Numbered from the stretch's first letter, positions 33,606 to 43,729 are shown. The stretch is DNA of 64,000 nucleotides from Massilia pinisoli (GCF_024753285.1 NZ_JANUGW010000002.1:124001-188000), one strand, 5' to 3'. The notes: generated from the sequence alone by a model not told the origin. Numbers and translations: made by a program.

Positions 33606-35279
33606 ATGGCATCCCCGTACGAGCGCTTCATCCGCGCGCGCGACTTCCTCCAGCAGCACCGCACCGACTATGCGACGGCGTACCGCGACTACGTCTGGCC
33701 CCAGCTCGACGAATTCAACTGGGCGCTCGATTACTTCGACACGCAGGCGAGAGGCAATGCGACGCCCGCGCTGTGGGTCGTCGACGAAGACGGCACGGAA
33801 CAGAAGATCAGCTATGCCGACATGGCGGCGCGCTCGGCCCGCGTCGCGAACTGGCTGCGTGACGCCGGTGTTCGGCGCGGCGACCGCGTGCTGCTGATGC
33901 TGCCGAACCGCGTCGAGCTGTGGGAAGCCATGCTGGCGGGGATCAAGCTGGGCGCCGTCCTCGTGCCGACTACGATGCTCGTCTCCGGCAACGACTTGCA
34001 GGACCGCCTGCAGCGGGGCCGCGTGCGCCACGTCATCGCGCAGGCGTCTGAAGCGCACAAGTTCGCGGACATGGCCGGCGACTTCACGCGCATCGCCGTC
34101 GGCGGGGCCGCGCCCGGCTGGCGCGACTATGCGGACAGCGCGCTGGCCGACGACCGCTTCGAGCCGGACGGCGTCACGCGCGCCACCGATCCGCTGCTGC
34201 TGTACTTCACGTCGGGTACGACGGCGAAACCGAAGCTCGTGCTGCACAGCCACCAGAGCTATCCGGTGGGGCATCTGTCGACGATGTACTGGATCGGCCT
34301 GCGCGCGGGCGACGTGCACTGGAATATCAGCTCGCCCGGCTGGGCGAAGCACGCGTGGAGCTGCTTCTTCGCGCCGTGGAACGCGGGGGCCACCGTCTTC
34401 GTCTACAACTACGACCGCTTTTCCGCGCGCGCGTGCCTGGACACGATCGTGCGCTGCGGCGTGACGTCGCTGTGCGCGCCGCCGACCGTGTGGCGGCTGA
34501 TGATCAAGGAAGACCTCGCGCAATGGCGGCCGCCGCTGCGCGAGCTCGTGGGCGCGGGCGAGCCGCTGAATCCGGAAGTCATCGAGCAGGTCGAGCGCGC
34601 GTGGGGCATCCGTATCCGCGACGGGTTCGGCCAGTCGGAGACCACGTGCCAGGTCGGCAATTCGCCCGGACAGGCGATCAAGCCGGGCTCGATGGGCCGG
34701 CCGCTGCCGGGCTACCGCGTCGCGCTGCTCGACGTCGACGATGCGCCCGCGCAGGAAGGGGAGATCGCGCTGGCGCTCGATCCGGCGCCGCTGGGCCTGA
34801 TGCTGTGCTACGAAAACGATGAGGCGAAGACGACCGAGGTGATGCGCGCCGGCTACTATCACACGGGCGACACGGCGCGCGTCGATGACGACGGCTATTA
34901 TTTTTACGTGGGCCGCAACGACGACGTGTTCAAGTCGTCCGACTACCGCATCAGCCCGTTCGAACTGGAGAGCGTGCTGATCGAGCATCCGGACGTCCTG
35001 GAAGCCGCGATTGTCCCGACCCCCGATCCCGTGCGTCTCGCCGTGCCGAAGGCGTTCATCGCGCTGCGTCCGGGCGTGGAACCGACGCGCGAGCTGGCCG
35101 CCGCGATCTTCGCGTTCGCGCGCGACCGGCTGGCACCGTACCAGCGCATCCGCCGCATCGCGTTCATGGAACTGCCGAAGACGATCTCCGGCAAGATCCG
35201 CCGCGTCGAGCTGCGCAAGGCCGAGCTGGCGGGCGACCGTGCCGGCCTCGAGTTCCGCGAGGACGAACTCGGCGGTTGA
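33606..35279 (+). CDS. AMP-binding acyl-CoA synthetase
   Basis: A 557-aa ANL-superfamily ligase. Motifs: YFTSGTTAKPKLVLHSHQSY (ATP P-loop), GDVHWNISSPGWAKHAW, DGFGQSETTCQVGN, YYHTGDTARVDDDGYYFYVG and the catalytic Lys motif PKTISGKIRRVEL. The SPGWAKHAW segment is shared with medium-chain acyl-CoA / acetyl-CoA-type synthetases (acsM-like); the exact acid is not predictable. AAGGAG precedes the ATG. Confidence 0.9.
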   Translation: MASPYERFIRARDFLQQHRTDYATAYRDYVWPQLDEFNWALDYFDTQARGNATPALWVVDEDGTEQKISYADMAARSARVANWLRDAGVRRGDRVLLMLPNRVELWEAMLAGIKLGAVLVPTTMLVSGNDLQDRLQRGRVRHVIAQASEAHKFADMAGDFTRIAVGGAAPGWRDYADSALADDRFEPDGVTRATDPLLLYFTSGTTAKPKLVLHSHQSYPVGHLSTMYWIGLRAGDVHWNISSPGWAKHAWSCFFAPWNAGATVFVYNYDRFSARACLDTIVRCGVTSLCAPPTVWRLMIKEDLAQWRPPLRELVGAGEPLNPEVIEQVERAWGIRIRDGFGQSETTCQVGNSPGQAIKPGSMGRPLPGYRVALLDVDDAPAQEGEIALALDPAPLGLMLCYENDEAKTTEVMRAGYYHTGDTARVDDDGYYFYVGRNDDVFKSSDYRISPFELESVLIEHPDVLEAAIVPTPDPVRLAVPKAFIALRPGVEPTRELAAAIFAFARDRLAPYQRIRRIAFMELPKTISGKIRRVELRKAELAGDRAGLEFREDELGG

Positions 35280-35295
35280 CGGCGGCACAACGGGC

Positions 35296-35327
35296 GATCG
35301 GTGGCGTGTGGCTGCCACGCCCCGATC
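35296..35327 (+). terminator. Hairpin after the acyl-CoA synthetase
   Basis: A strong stem: GATCGG plus GGCGTG pairing with CACGCC plus CCGATC, with one bulged T and a 7-nt loop. It begins 17 nt after the ligase stop. No clear U tract follows, but the 12 paired bases make a terminator likely. It also separates the ligase from the SET-domain gene. Confidence 0.55.
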
Positions 35328-35368
35328 CGATCAATAATAGCCGTTCGCCATCCAACCGACACCGACCC

Positions 35369-35995
35369 ATGACCACGCCAGCCCGACCGTCCATATCGAA
35401 GCAGACCGCAAGCCAAGCAGCGGGCAAAGCAGCCGGCAAAGCCGGCGGCAAAACCGGCGGCAAAACCGGCGGCGAGTCCGCGGCAAAGCCAGCCGCCAAG
35501 TCAGCCTCCACGCCGGCACGCACCGTTGCTTACGAGGTGCGCCAATCGCCCGTGCACGGCAAGGGCGTGTTCGCGCTGCGCCCGATCGCGGCCGGCGAAC
35601 GCATCATCGAATACCGCGGCGAGCGCATCACGTGGGACGACGCCACGCGCCGCGCCGCCGAACGGGGCGGCCCCATCAACCATACGTTCTACTTCAGCCT
35701 CGCCGACGGCAACGTGATCGACGGCGGCCGGCGCGGCAACGATGCCCGCTGGATCAACCACGCGTGCGAACCCAACTGCGAAGCCTACGAAGACGACGGC
35801 CGCGTGTACATCCACGCCCTGCGCGACATTGACGCAGGCGAAGAACTGAACTACAACTATGCGCTGATCTACGACGAACGCCACACGCCCGCGCTGAAGC
35901 GCCTGTTCGCATGCCGCTGCGGTACGCCGGCCTGCTCGGGCACCATGCTGGCCCCGAAGAAGCGCAGCCGCAAGGCCGCCGGCGCCTCGGCCTGA
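35369..35995 (+). CDS. SET-domain protein-lysine methyltransferase
   Basis: A 208-aa protein. The basic, disordered N-terminus contains four 4-residue repeats ([16 protein letters not shown]). It is followed by a SET domain: [30 protein letters not shown] (the NHS/A-C-x-PN motif), GEELNYNY, and a post-SET zinc motif CRCG...CSG near the C-terminus. The family transfers methyl groups from SAM to protein lysines; the bacterial target is unknown. ATG 35369 is preferred over the open frame from 35276, which has no homology. Confidence 0.85.
   Translation: MTTPARPSISKQTASQAAGKAAGKAGGKTGGKTGGESAAKPAAKSASTPARTVAYEVRQSPVHGKGVFALRPIAAGERIIEYRGERITWDDATRRAAERGGPINHTFYFSLADGNVIDGGRRGNDARWINHACEPNCEAYEDDGRVYIHALRDIDAGEELNYNYALIYDERHTPALKRLFACRCGTPACSGTMLAPKKRSRKAAGASA
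35423..35470 (+). repeat. 12-bp in-frame tandem repeat (four units)
   Basis: Four 12-bp units, each beginning GGCAAA (GGCAAAGCAGCC, GGCAAAGCCGGC, then GGCAAAACCGGC twice), encode the GKxx repeats of the SET protein tail. Being a multiple of three, the copy number can vary without breaking the frame. Confidence 0.8.
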
Positions 35996-36068
35996 GGCAG
36001 CCGCCGCGGCCCGGCACGTAGGCCGACCGATCGCACCGACAACACCGACAATACGAACCACCCTGCCC

Positions 36069-37256
36069 ATGAAACCCGTCGTCCGCAGCCTGCTCGAAAC
36101 CGATCTCTACAAATTCACGATGTGGCAGGCGCTGATGCACATGCACCCGAACGCCACCGGCGATTACGAGTTCAAGTGCCGCAACACGCCCGCGTATCCG
36201 CTGGCCGAGCTGAAAGACGACGTCGAACGGGAGTTGGACCATCTGTGCACGCTGATGTTCAGCGAAGAGGACGTCGATTACATGCGGTCGCTGCGCTTCA
36301 TCAAAAGCGACTTCGCCGACTTTCTCACCTTGTTCCGTTTCCAGCGCAAGTTCATCCACGTCGACACGGACGGCCCGCACCTGCGCATCCGCGCCAGCGG
36401 CCCCATCGTGCACGTGATGGGCTTCGAGATCTTCGTGCTGTACATCGTCAACGAACTGTATTTCCGCCGCTTCGACCAGCAGGCCGCGCTGACCGTGGCG
36501 CGCGAACGGCTGGCGCAGAAGATCGATGAGTTCCGTGCATTCGAGCAGGAGCCGAAGCGGCTGAATCCGTTCGAGTTCTTCGATTTCGGCGTGCGCCGCC
36601 GTTTCTCCGGCGACTGGCACGAGGAAGTGGTGGCCACGCTCGCTCGCGAGCTGCCGCAGTTTTTCAAGGGCACGTCGAACGTGTACCTGGCGAAAAAATT
36701 CGACCTCGTGCCGATCGGGACAATGGCGCACGAATACATGCAGGCGTTCCAGTCATTCGACGTGCGCCTGCGCGATTTCCAGAAAAAGGCGCTGGAAGAC
36801 TGGGTGCAGGAATACCGTGGCGACCTGGGTACGGCACTGACGGACGTCGTCGGCATGGATGCCTTCCTGCGCGACTTCGACCTGTACTTCGCCAAGCTGT
36901 TCGACGGCCTGCGCCACGATTCCGGCGACCCGGTGGCGTGGGGCGAAAAGGCCCTCGCGCACTACGCGAAGCTGCGCATCGACCCGCGCACGAAGCGCCT
37001 CGTGTTCTCCGACGCGCTCACCGTGCCGAAGGCGCTCTCCTTGTACCGCCACTTCGCCGACCGTGTGATGACGGGCTTCGGCATCGGCACCAAGCTGACG
37101 AACGACACGCAATTCGAGCCGCTGAACATCGTCATGAAGCTCACGCGCTGCAACGGCCAGCCCGTCGCCAAGCTGTCCGACAGCCCCGGCAAGGGCTTTT
37201 CCACGGACGAGACGTTCATCGCGTACCTCCGGCAGGTGTTCGACCAGCGCATTTAA
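36069..37256 (+). CDS. pncB: Nicotinate phosphoribosyltransferase
   Basis: A 395-aa enzyme joining nicotinate and PRPP to make NaMN in NAD salvage. It begins [20 protein letters not shown], the classic NAPRTase N-terminus, and has [35 protein letters not shown] (containing a conserved His) and [14 protein letters not shown]. The partner nicotinamidase pncA lies 17 kb downstream (53650), so salvage from nicotinamide is complete within the window though not in one operon. Confidence 0.95.
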   Translation: MKPVVRSLLETDLYKFTMWQALMHMHPNATGDYEFKCRNTPAYPLAELKDDVERELDHLCTLMFSEEDVDYMRSLRFIKSDFADFLTLFRFQRKFIHVDTDGPHLRIRASGPIVHVMGFEIFVLYIVNELYFRRFDQQAALTVARERLAQKIDEFRAFEQEPKRLNPFEFFDFGVRRRFSGDWHEEVVATLARELPQFFKGTSNVYLAKKFDLVPIGTMAHEYMQAFQSFDVRLRDFQKKALEDWVQEYRGDLGTALTDVVGMDAFLRDFDLYFAKLFDGLRHDSGDPVAWGEKALAHYAKLRIDPRTKRLVFSDALTVPKALSLYRHFADRVMTGFGIGTKLTNDTQFEPLNIVMKLTRCNGQPVAKLSDSPGKGFSTDETFIAYLRQVFDQRI

Positions 37257-37272
37257 ACAAAGGATCGTGACG

Positions 37273-37635
37273 ATGAAGAGAACGAACCGCGCCTTCGTTG
37301 GCGCCTTGCTGGCCGCGGCGGCAGGCTTGGCGCTGGCCGACGACGTCATGTCGCCCGAGCAGGCGACACGCTACCTCGCGCAGATGAAGGCCGTCGGCGA
37401 GGCTTGCGAAACGAGGCACCCGAACCTGAAGGACGCGGTGGCCCGTTCCTGGGTCAGCGGCTGGGACGAGCCGACCCGCGCGTGGGCGGCCGGCCTGATG
37501 AAGACCGAGGCGTTCCAGCGCGCGCTGGAAGCGGCGCGCAAAGCGCAGGCGGCCGCCGGGCAGCCGACGGAGAAGGACTGCAACGCGATGTACGGCAACT
37601 TCCCGCCGCAGGCACCCGCAGACGAGAAGCACTGA
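37273..37635 (+). CDS. Small periplasmic hypothetical protein
   Basis: A 120-aa protein with a signal peptide (FVGALLAAAAGLALADD) and a helical mature part with two Cys (GEACETRHPNL, KDCNAMYGN) that could form a disulfide. I know no family for it. Start ATG 37273 is favoured over GTG 37267; AGGA lies 9 nt upstream. It is 16 nt after pncB and may be cotranscribed. Confidence 0.65.
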   Translation: MKRTNRAFVGALLAAAAGLALADDVMSPEQATRYLAQMKAVGEACETRHPNLKDAVARSWVSGWDEPTRAWAAGLMKTEAFQRALEAARKAQAAAGQPTEKDCNAMYGNFPPQAPADEKH

Positions 37636-37652
37636 ACGAGGCCGGCGCCCGC

Positions 37653-39856
37653 TCAGGCGTCGCCCGCCTCCAGCGCCCGCCGCAAATCGTCCACGCTGGC
37701 CGGCTTGGTCAGGTGCAGGTCGAACACGGCGATGTCGACTTGCGCATGTGCGGCCACACCCGCCTGGCGGCCGTAGCCGGTGAGGGCGGCGAGCCGCAGC
37801 GGCCCCTCTGCGGCGCGGCGCATGGCGGCGGCCAGCGCGTAGCCGTCCATGTCGGGCAGGCCGATGTCGAGGATCGCCGCGTCGGGCGGCCATGCCGCTG
37901 CACGTCCAGCCCGGCCGCCGCCGTGTGTGCCGTGCGCACGTCGTGCCCCAGCTCGCGCAGGACGGCGGCCGTGAGGGCGGCAGCGTCTTCGTTGTCGTCC
38001 ACGACGAGCACCCGCAGCGCCTGCGCGGCCGCGTGCACGGCGGCGGGCGGTGTCGCGCACGCGGGCGCGCCCAGCGGCAACCGGATCTCGAAGCGGCTGC
38101 CGAGGCCGGGGCCGTCGCTGTGCGCGCTCACACGGCCGCCGTGCAGCTCGACGATGCGGTGCACGATGGCGAGACCCAGGCCCAGGCCGGCGTGGCGCAC
38201 GAGCGGTTGCGGCGCCTGGTAGAACGGCTCGAATACGCGTGCTGCGAGGCCTGCCTCCATGCCGACGCCGTTGTCGACCACGACCAGGCGCGCCGCGCCG
38301 TCCGCGCGGTCGAGGGTGACGCGTGTATCCGTGCTGCCGAAGCGGGCGGCATTCGACAGCAGGTTGCCGAGCACCTGGGCAAGGCGGTGCTCGTCGCCGT
38401 CGACCCACAACACGTCCGGCGCCTGCACGCGGATCGGCTGGTCGGGCAGGGCGACGACGGCGTGGCGCACGACGGCCGCCAGGTCGACGGGGCGCACGTC
38501 GATGCGCAGCTTGCCGGACGCGATGCGCGACACGTCGAGCAGGTCGTCGACGAGGTGTTTCAGGTGCTCCACCTGGCGCCGCATGATGCCGCGCTCGCGC
38601 AGGCCGGCGCCGTCGCCGCGCAGGTCCATCAGGTCGAGCGCGCCCGCGATCGGCGCCAGCGGATTGCGCAACTCGTGCCCCAGCACGGCGAGGAATTCGT
38701 CCTTGGCGCGGCCGGCCTGGCGCGCCTGTTCCAGCGCGTCCTCGCGCCGCGCCAGCGCGTCGGCGAGCGAGTCCAGCAGGCGGCCCCGTTCCTGTTCATG
38801 GGCGGCGCGGCGCGCGCCGGCCGCCGCCAGCGCAGTGCCCATCGCGTCGATCTCACGGATGCGCGAATGGGGCAGGGCCAGCTCCGTGCCCGCGCCCAGC
38901 GCCGCGGCGCCCGCCTCGACGGCGGCGATGCGGCGCACGATGCGCCGGGCCAGCAGCGACGCGAGGCCGATGCTCAGCGCCAGCGACAGCACGATGCCCG
39001 CGCCGTACCACTTGAAGCCTTCCGTGGGACCGCCCGCCCAGCCGACGGGCGGCGCGCCGACCGCGACCGTCCAGCCGTAGCGCGACAGCCGCGTGTAGGC
39101 CGACGCCAGCGTCGCGCCTTCGATGGACTGCGTCTGGCCCGCGCCTTCCGGACCGTTCAGCCGGATCAGGCGCGCAAGCGAAGGACTGGGCACGGTGCCA
39201 ATGAGGTCTTGTCCGCCTTTCGAGCGGGCGACGATGGCGCCGTCGCCGTCCAGCACCGTGATCACGGACCCGGGCGGCACCTGCTGGCGCGTGACGACGC
39301 GCATGATGCGGTCGGGCTGGACGATCGCCGTCAGCACGTACGGCCGGCCATGCACGTCCGTCATGGGATAGCGCACGGGGACGGCGGCGCGTCCGCCCTG
39401 GCCGCGCGCCACGTGGCCGATCACGGGACGGCGCAGCACGAGCGCCAGGCGCAGACTGGACGGGTCGGCGATGGGCTGCGGCGCCGCGCCGTACGGTGCC
39501 GTCGTGCGGAACACCATGCGGCCGTCGCTGCCGGCCAGGGTCACGCCCAGCCATTCGGTCTGCGCGCGCGCCTGGTCGCGGGCGATCGGATAGAAGGCGG
39601 CCAGGTCGCCCGCCTCGAGCGCCGGCGTGCGCGCCATGCTCGCGAGGGTGGCGACGGTGCCGTCCAGTTCCGCGTCGACGGCGCTCGACAGCGCCCGCGC
39701 CAGGTCGAGCAGGGTGCGTTCCTGTTCGCTCTGGTGGTACTCGGCGGCAAGGTGCACGCTCCAGGCGCCCAGCGCGGCCAGCGGCAGCAGGCCGATCGCC
39801 GTCAATGCGATCAGCAGGTGGCGAAGCGACAGCGTGGGCCCGCGTTGAGCGCGCAT
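37653..39856 (-). CDS. Hybrid sensor histidine kinase, receiver domain broken by a frameshift
   Basis: Membrane hybrid kinase: N-terminal helix (LLIALTAIGLLPLAALGAW), periplasmic dCACHE-like sensor (about 45-290), second helix, HAMP, then HisKA (LGHELRNPLAPIAGALDLMD), HATPase (GNLLSNAARF, GLGLGLAIVHR) and a receiver beginning VLVVDDNEDAAALTAAVL. After GHDVRTAHTAAAGLDV the frame goes wrong. The receiver resumes in another frame as AAILDIGLPDMDGYALAAAM ... LHLTKPASVDDL, ending at 37653. A single base is missing around 37895-37925, so without repair the product stops at 37709 with a scrambled tail. Start ATG 39856 is chosen over upstream codons. Confidence 0.85.
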
Positions 39857-40020
39857 GGGGAATCCCGGAATCCAAAGTCGACAATTATACGTGCGTGTCT
39901 GCGTGCGGCGCGCCGGGACGGTCGTCATTGCTTGCACATCCCGCGCGAGCGCCTATGCTGCAAGGAGGGCGCGGGCGGATGGCGGCCGCCACCTGCCGGG
40001 TTCGCCGGGTGGAGGACGCG

Positions 40021-41409
40021 ATGACGCAAATGAAACCGGATGTGCTGGACGGCCTGAAGGCCGCCCTGCGGGGCTCCGTGCTGCTGCCGGGCGACCCCGA
40101 CTACGATGGCGCGCGGCAGGTCTGGAACGCGATGATCGACCGGCGCCCGGCGCTGATCCATCGCTGTGCCGGCACGGCCGACGTCTGCACGGCCGTCGCG
40201 TTCGCGCGCGACCACGGCCTGCCGCTGGCCGTGCGCGGCGGCGGCCACAATATCGCCGGCAATGCCGTATGCGACGACGGGTTCGTGATCGACCTGTCGG
40301 CGATGCGCCGCGTCCACGTCGATCCGGACGCGCGCCTCGCCTGGGTCGACGGCGGCGCGCTGCTGGGCGACGTCGACCACGAGACGCAGGCGTACGGCCT
40401 CGCCGTTCCCCTCGGCATCAATTCCACGACCGGCGTGGCCGGGCTCACCTTGGGCGGCGGCTTCGGCTGGCTGTCGCGCATGCTGGGCCTGACGGTCGAC
40501 AATCTGGTCGGCGCCGACATCGTCACGGCCGACGCGCGCCGCCGCCACATCGGGCCGCGCGCGGAACCCGACCTGTTCTGGGCCATCCGCGGCGGCGGCG
40601 GCAACTTCGGCGTCGTCACCCGCTTCGAGTTCGCGCTGCACGCCGTCGGGCCGGCCGTCACGGCCGGGCTGGTCGTGTTTGCCGCGGCGGAAGGGCGGGA
40701 CGTGCTGCGCCGCTACCGCGACTACGTGGACACCTTGCCGAACGACGTCTCGATCTGGGCCGTGCTGCGCAAGGCGCCGCCGCTGCCGTTCCTGCCGGCG
40801 GACGTGCACGGCCAGGACATCGTCGCGCTGGCCGTGTTCTCGCCGCGGCCGCCGGACGCCGCGTTGCCGGCGTTTGAACCCGTGCGCGCGTTCGGCACCG
40901 TGCTGGGCGAACACGTCGGCGCCGTGCCGTATGCCGCGTGGCAGCAGACCTTCGACCCGCTGCTTGCGCCGGGCGCGCGCAATTACTGGAAATCGCATAA
41001 TTTCACGACGTTGTCGGACGACGCGATCGACGTCGTGCTGCGCTACGCCGGCAGCGTGCCGTCGCCGCAGTGCGAAATCTTCCTGGGTCTCATCGGCGGG
41101 CGCGCCAACGAACCGGCCGTCGACGCGACGGCGTACCCGCACCGCAACGTGACGTATGCGATGAACGTGCACGGGCGTTGGGCCGACGCGGCCGACGATG
41201 CGCGCTGCGTGGGCTGGGCGCGCGAGTTCTTCGCGGCCGTCGCGCCGTACGCGGCGGGCAGCGTCTACATCAACTTCCTCACGCAGGACGAGGAGACGCG
41301 CATCCACGAAGCCTACGGGCCGAACTGGGACCGGCTCGTGCAGGTCAAGCAGCGCTACGACCCGGACAACCTGTTCCGCTTCAACCACAACATCCCGCCG
41401 GCCGGGTAG
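40021..41409 (+). CDS. FAD-binding oxidoreductase (BBE-like)
   Basis: A 462-aa VAO/BBE flavoprotein. RGGGHNIAGNAV carries H76, the likely 8-alpha-histidyl FAD ligand. GVAGLTLGGGFGWLSRMLGL lacks the second Cys that makes bicovalent FAD, so linkage is probably single. AIRGGGGNFGVVT and the C-terminal NYWKSHNF ... YDPDNLFRFNHNIPP (BBE motif) complete the family pattern. GGAGG is 5 nt before the ATG. Substrates are often alcohols or sugars; here unknown. Divergent from the hybrid kinase. Confidence 0.92.
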   Translation: MTQMKPDVLDGLKAALRGSVLLPGDPDYDGARQVWNAMIDRRPALIHRCAGTADVCTAVAFARDHGLPLAVRGGGHNIAGNAVCDDGFVIDLSAMRRVHVDPDARLAWVDGGALLGDVDHETQAYGLAVPLGINSTTGVAGLTLGGGFGWLSRMLGLTVDNLVGADIVTADARRRHIGPRAEPDLFWAIRGGGGNFGVVTRFEFALHAVGPAVTAGLVVFAAAEGRDVLRRYRDYVDTLPNDVSIWAVLRKAPPLPFLPADVHGQDIVALAVFSPRPPDAALPAFEPVRAFGTVLGEHVGAVPYAAWQQTFDPLLAPGARNYWKSHNFTTLSDDAIDVVLRYAGSVPSPQCEIFLGLIGGRANEPAVDATAYPHRNVTYAMNVHGRWADAADDARCVGWAREFFAAVAPYAAGSVYINFLTQDEETRIHEAYGPNWDRLVQVKQRYDPDNLFRFNHNIPPAG

Positions 41410-41412
41410 GCG

Positions 41413-42111
41413 TCACCCCAGCGCCAGCTCGACGGCCGCCGCCGCGTGCAGCCCCGTCGTGTCGTACAGCGGCACGGGGCTGTCCTCGGGGCCGACGAGC
41501 AGCATGATCTCCGTGCAGCCGAGGATGATCGCCTCCGCGCCCGCGGCGACGAGGCGCCCGATCACGGCGCGGTAGGCGTCGCGCGACGCCGCGTCGACCT
41601 TGCCCTGCACGAGTTCGTCGTAGATGATGCGGTGCACGGTCGCGCGGTCGGCGGCGTCGGGCACGATCACGTCGAGTCCGTGCAGGTCGGCGAGGCGGCC
41701 CTTGTAGAAATCCTGTTCCATCGTGAACGCGGTGCCCAGCAGGCCGACGCGCTGGTGGCCGGCCGCCTTGATGCGCGCGGCCGTCGGGTCGGCGATGTGC
41801 AGCAGCGGCAGGTCGACGGCGGCGCGCATGCGGTCGTACGCCTTGTGCATCGTGTTCGTGCAGATGATGAGGAAGTCGGCACCGCCCCGTTCCAGCCGCG
41901 GCGCCGCCTCGACCATCAGGTCGGCTGCTTCGTCCCAGCGGTCCTCGCGCTGCAGCACGGCGATGTCGTCGAAGTCGAACGACCACATCAGGCAGCGCGC
42001 CGAGTGCAGGCCGCCCAGGCGGTCGCGCACGCCCTCGTTGACGAGGCGATAGTATTCGGCCGAGCTTTTCCAGCTCATCCCGCCCAGCATACCGATGATC
42101 TTCTGCGCCAT
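41413..42111 (-). CDS. Aspartate/glutamate racemase family protein
   Basis: A 232-aa protein beginning KIIGMLGGMSWKSSAEYYRL, with the two catalytic Cys sites IICTNTMHK (about 85) and ILGCTEIMLLV (about 197). These are the paired acid/base cysteines of the Asp/Glu racemase family; amino-acid racemisation is likely, the substrate unknown. ATG 42111 has AGGAGA 6-11 nt upstream; the longer open frame has no homology. The stop is 3 bp from the convergent FAD enzyme's stop. Confidence 0.9.
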   Translation of the reverse strand: MAQKIIGMLGGMSWKSSAEYYRLVNEGVRDRLGGLHSARCLMWSFDFDDIAVLQREDRWDEAADLMVEAAPRLERGGADFLIICTNTMHKAYDRMRAAVDLPLLHIADPTAARIKAAGHQRVGLLGTAFTMEQDFYKGRLADLHGLDVIVPDAADRATVHRIIYDELVQGKVDAASRDAYRAVIGRLVAAGAEAIILGCTEIMLLVGPEDSPVPLYDTTGLHAAAAVELALG

Positions 42112-42250
42112 GCACGTCTCCTGTCGAGGTCGAGCCGTCCAGTATATCCAGAAGATAAACGTGGTGCTGCCGTGCGCCCGCGCACAGACGCGCGCGCGTG
42201 CGGGACCGACCATGCGCGACGACGGCCATCCCGGCCTTTTGGAGGCAACC

Positions 42251-42787
42251 ATGGATTCGATCAACCGCAACCAGCCCGAAGCGAACCGCCGCGATCTCGC
42301 GGGCCGCGATGCGATCCAGCGCGTGAAGGACATGACGGACGACGCGGACACCTGTTTCTTTTGCACGGCCGGCTCGACCGGCTCGACGAACGGCGTGCGC
42401 CCGATGAGCGTGCGCGAGACGGACGACGCGGGCAATCTGTGGTTCCTCAGCGCGAACGACAGCCACAAGAACCACGAGCTGGCCGCGAACCCGGCCGTCA
42501 AGCTGTACTTCCAGCGCGATGCCCACGCCGGCTTCCTCGAACTGGAAGGCCGCGCCGACATCCTGCAGGACCGCGCCCGCATCCACGCGTTGTGGAATCC
42601 GATGCTCAAGACGTGGTTCACGGAAGGCGAGGACGACCCGCGCATCAGCGTCATCCGCTTCACCCCGCAAACGGGGTATTACTGGGACAACAAGCACGGC
42701 AGCCTCGTGGTCGGTGCCAAGATCGCCGTCGGTGCGCTCGTCGGCAAGACGCTCGACGATTCGATCGAAGGCCGCCTGGCGTTCTGA
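42251..42787 (+). CDS. Pyridoxamine 5'-phosphate oxidase-fold protein (general stress type)
   Basis: A 178-aa split-barrel flavin-binding protein. MTDDADTCFFCTAGSTGSTNGVRPMSVRETDD and LWFLSANDSHKNHELAANPAVKLYF match the general-stress-protein-26/PNPOx-like family rather than true PdxH. It probably binds FMN or a related cofactor. GGAGG precedes ATG 42251. It is divergent from the racemase (139 bp between starts) and convergent with the LysR gene. Confidence 0.88.
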   Translation: MDSINRNQPEANRRDLAGRDAIQRVKDMTDDADTCFFCTAGSTGSTNGVRPMSVRETDDAGNLWFLSANDSHKNHELAANPAVKLYFQRDAHAGFLELEGRADILQDRARIHALWNPMLKTWFTEGEDDPRISVIRFTPQTGYYWDNKHGSLVVGAKIAVGALVGKTLDDSIEGRLAF

Positions 42788-42790
42788 CGG

Positions 42791-43684
42791 TCAGCGGATC
42801 ACGGCCACCGCCGCGAATTCCCCCACCGCGAAGTCGACGAACGCGCGCAGCCGCGGCGCCATGTGGCGGCTGCTGCGCAGCACGAGGTGGACGGGCAGGG
42901 CTTCCGGCTCGTAGTCGGCGAGCAGCCGGCGCAGCAGGCCGGCCCGCAGGTCCGGCTCCACCTGGTACGACAGCGCGCGGGCGATGCCGAAGCCGTCGCG
43001 GGTGGCCGCGAGCATGGCCTCCACGTCGTTCATGCGCAGGCGCGGGGCGTAGCGCACCACGTGCTCGCGGCCTTCGCCGCGGAAGCGCCATTCGGCCACG
43101 CTGCGCACCGAGGTCGACATGATCAACTCGTGGCCCGCGAGGTCGGCCGGCACGTGCGGCGTGCCGTGCCGGTCGAGGTAGGCGGGGCTCGCCACCGTCA
43201 TCCGCCTGACTTCGCCCAGTCGCCGCGCGACGAGGCTCACGTGCGCGAGCGGGCCGATGCGCACGGCTGCGTCGATGTCGTCCTCGATCAGGTCGACGTT
43301 GCGGTCGGACAGCGTCAGGTCGACCTGGATGTCCGGGTGCAGTGCGAGGAAGCGCGTGACGACGGGCGCCACGTGGCGCCGGCCGAACACGGTGGGCGCC
43401 GTCAGCCGCAGCAGGCCGCGCGGTGCGGCGGCACCCGGCGGTTGCAGGGCCGTGTCGTAGTCGGCCAGCAGGCGGCGCGCCTGGTCCGCGAGACGCAAAC
43501 CCGTTTCCGTCGGCGTCAGGCGGCGCGTGCTGCGCTCGAACAGCCGGGCGCCCGCGCGGCTCTCGAGCAGGCCCAGGATGCGCGTGATGGCGGCCGGCGA
43601 GCGGCCCAGCTTGCGCGCTGCGGACGCCATGCTGCCCGCGTCGAGGATGGCGATGAACACGAGCAGCTCGTCGAGTCGGTCCAT
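42791..43684 (-). CDS. LysR-family transcriptional regulator
   Basis: A 297-aa regulator with the N-terminal winged helix-turn-helix (FIAILDAGSMASAARKLGRSPAAITRIL) and a periplasmic-binding-type effector domain. It is divergent from a GST gene and likely controls that gene and the flavoprotein beyond it, as LysR proteins usually act on the adjacent divergent unit. The effector is unknown. Confidence 0.92.
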   Translation of the reverse strand: MDRLDELLVFIAILDAGSMASAARKLGRSPAAITRILGLLESRAGARLFERSTRRLTPTETGLRLADQARRLLADYDTALQPPGAAAPRGLLRLTAPTVFGRRHVAPVVTRFLALHPDIQVDLTLSDRNVDLIEDDIDAAVRIGPLAHVSLVARRLGEVRRMTVASPAYLDRHGTPHVPADLAGHELIMSTSVRSVAEWRFRGEGREHVVRYAPRLRMNDVEAMLAATRDGFGIARALSYQVEPDLRAGLLRRLLADYEPEALPVHLVLRSSRHMAPRLRAFVDFAVGEFAAVAVIR

Positions 43685-43696
43685 TATTTCATTAAT

Positions 43697-43729
43697 CGGA
43701 ATGCTGAATTGTCATTATGCCGGATTCCG
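43697..43729. promoter_or_regulatory. Palindromic site in the LysR/GST intergenic region
   Basis: CGGAAT and ATTCCG arms are separated by 21 nt, in an AT-rich 99-bp gap between the divergent starts. The position suits a LysR operator, and the inner part also has ATTGTCAT-like AT pairs. The match to a T-N11-A core is loose. Confidence 0.35.
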
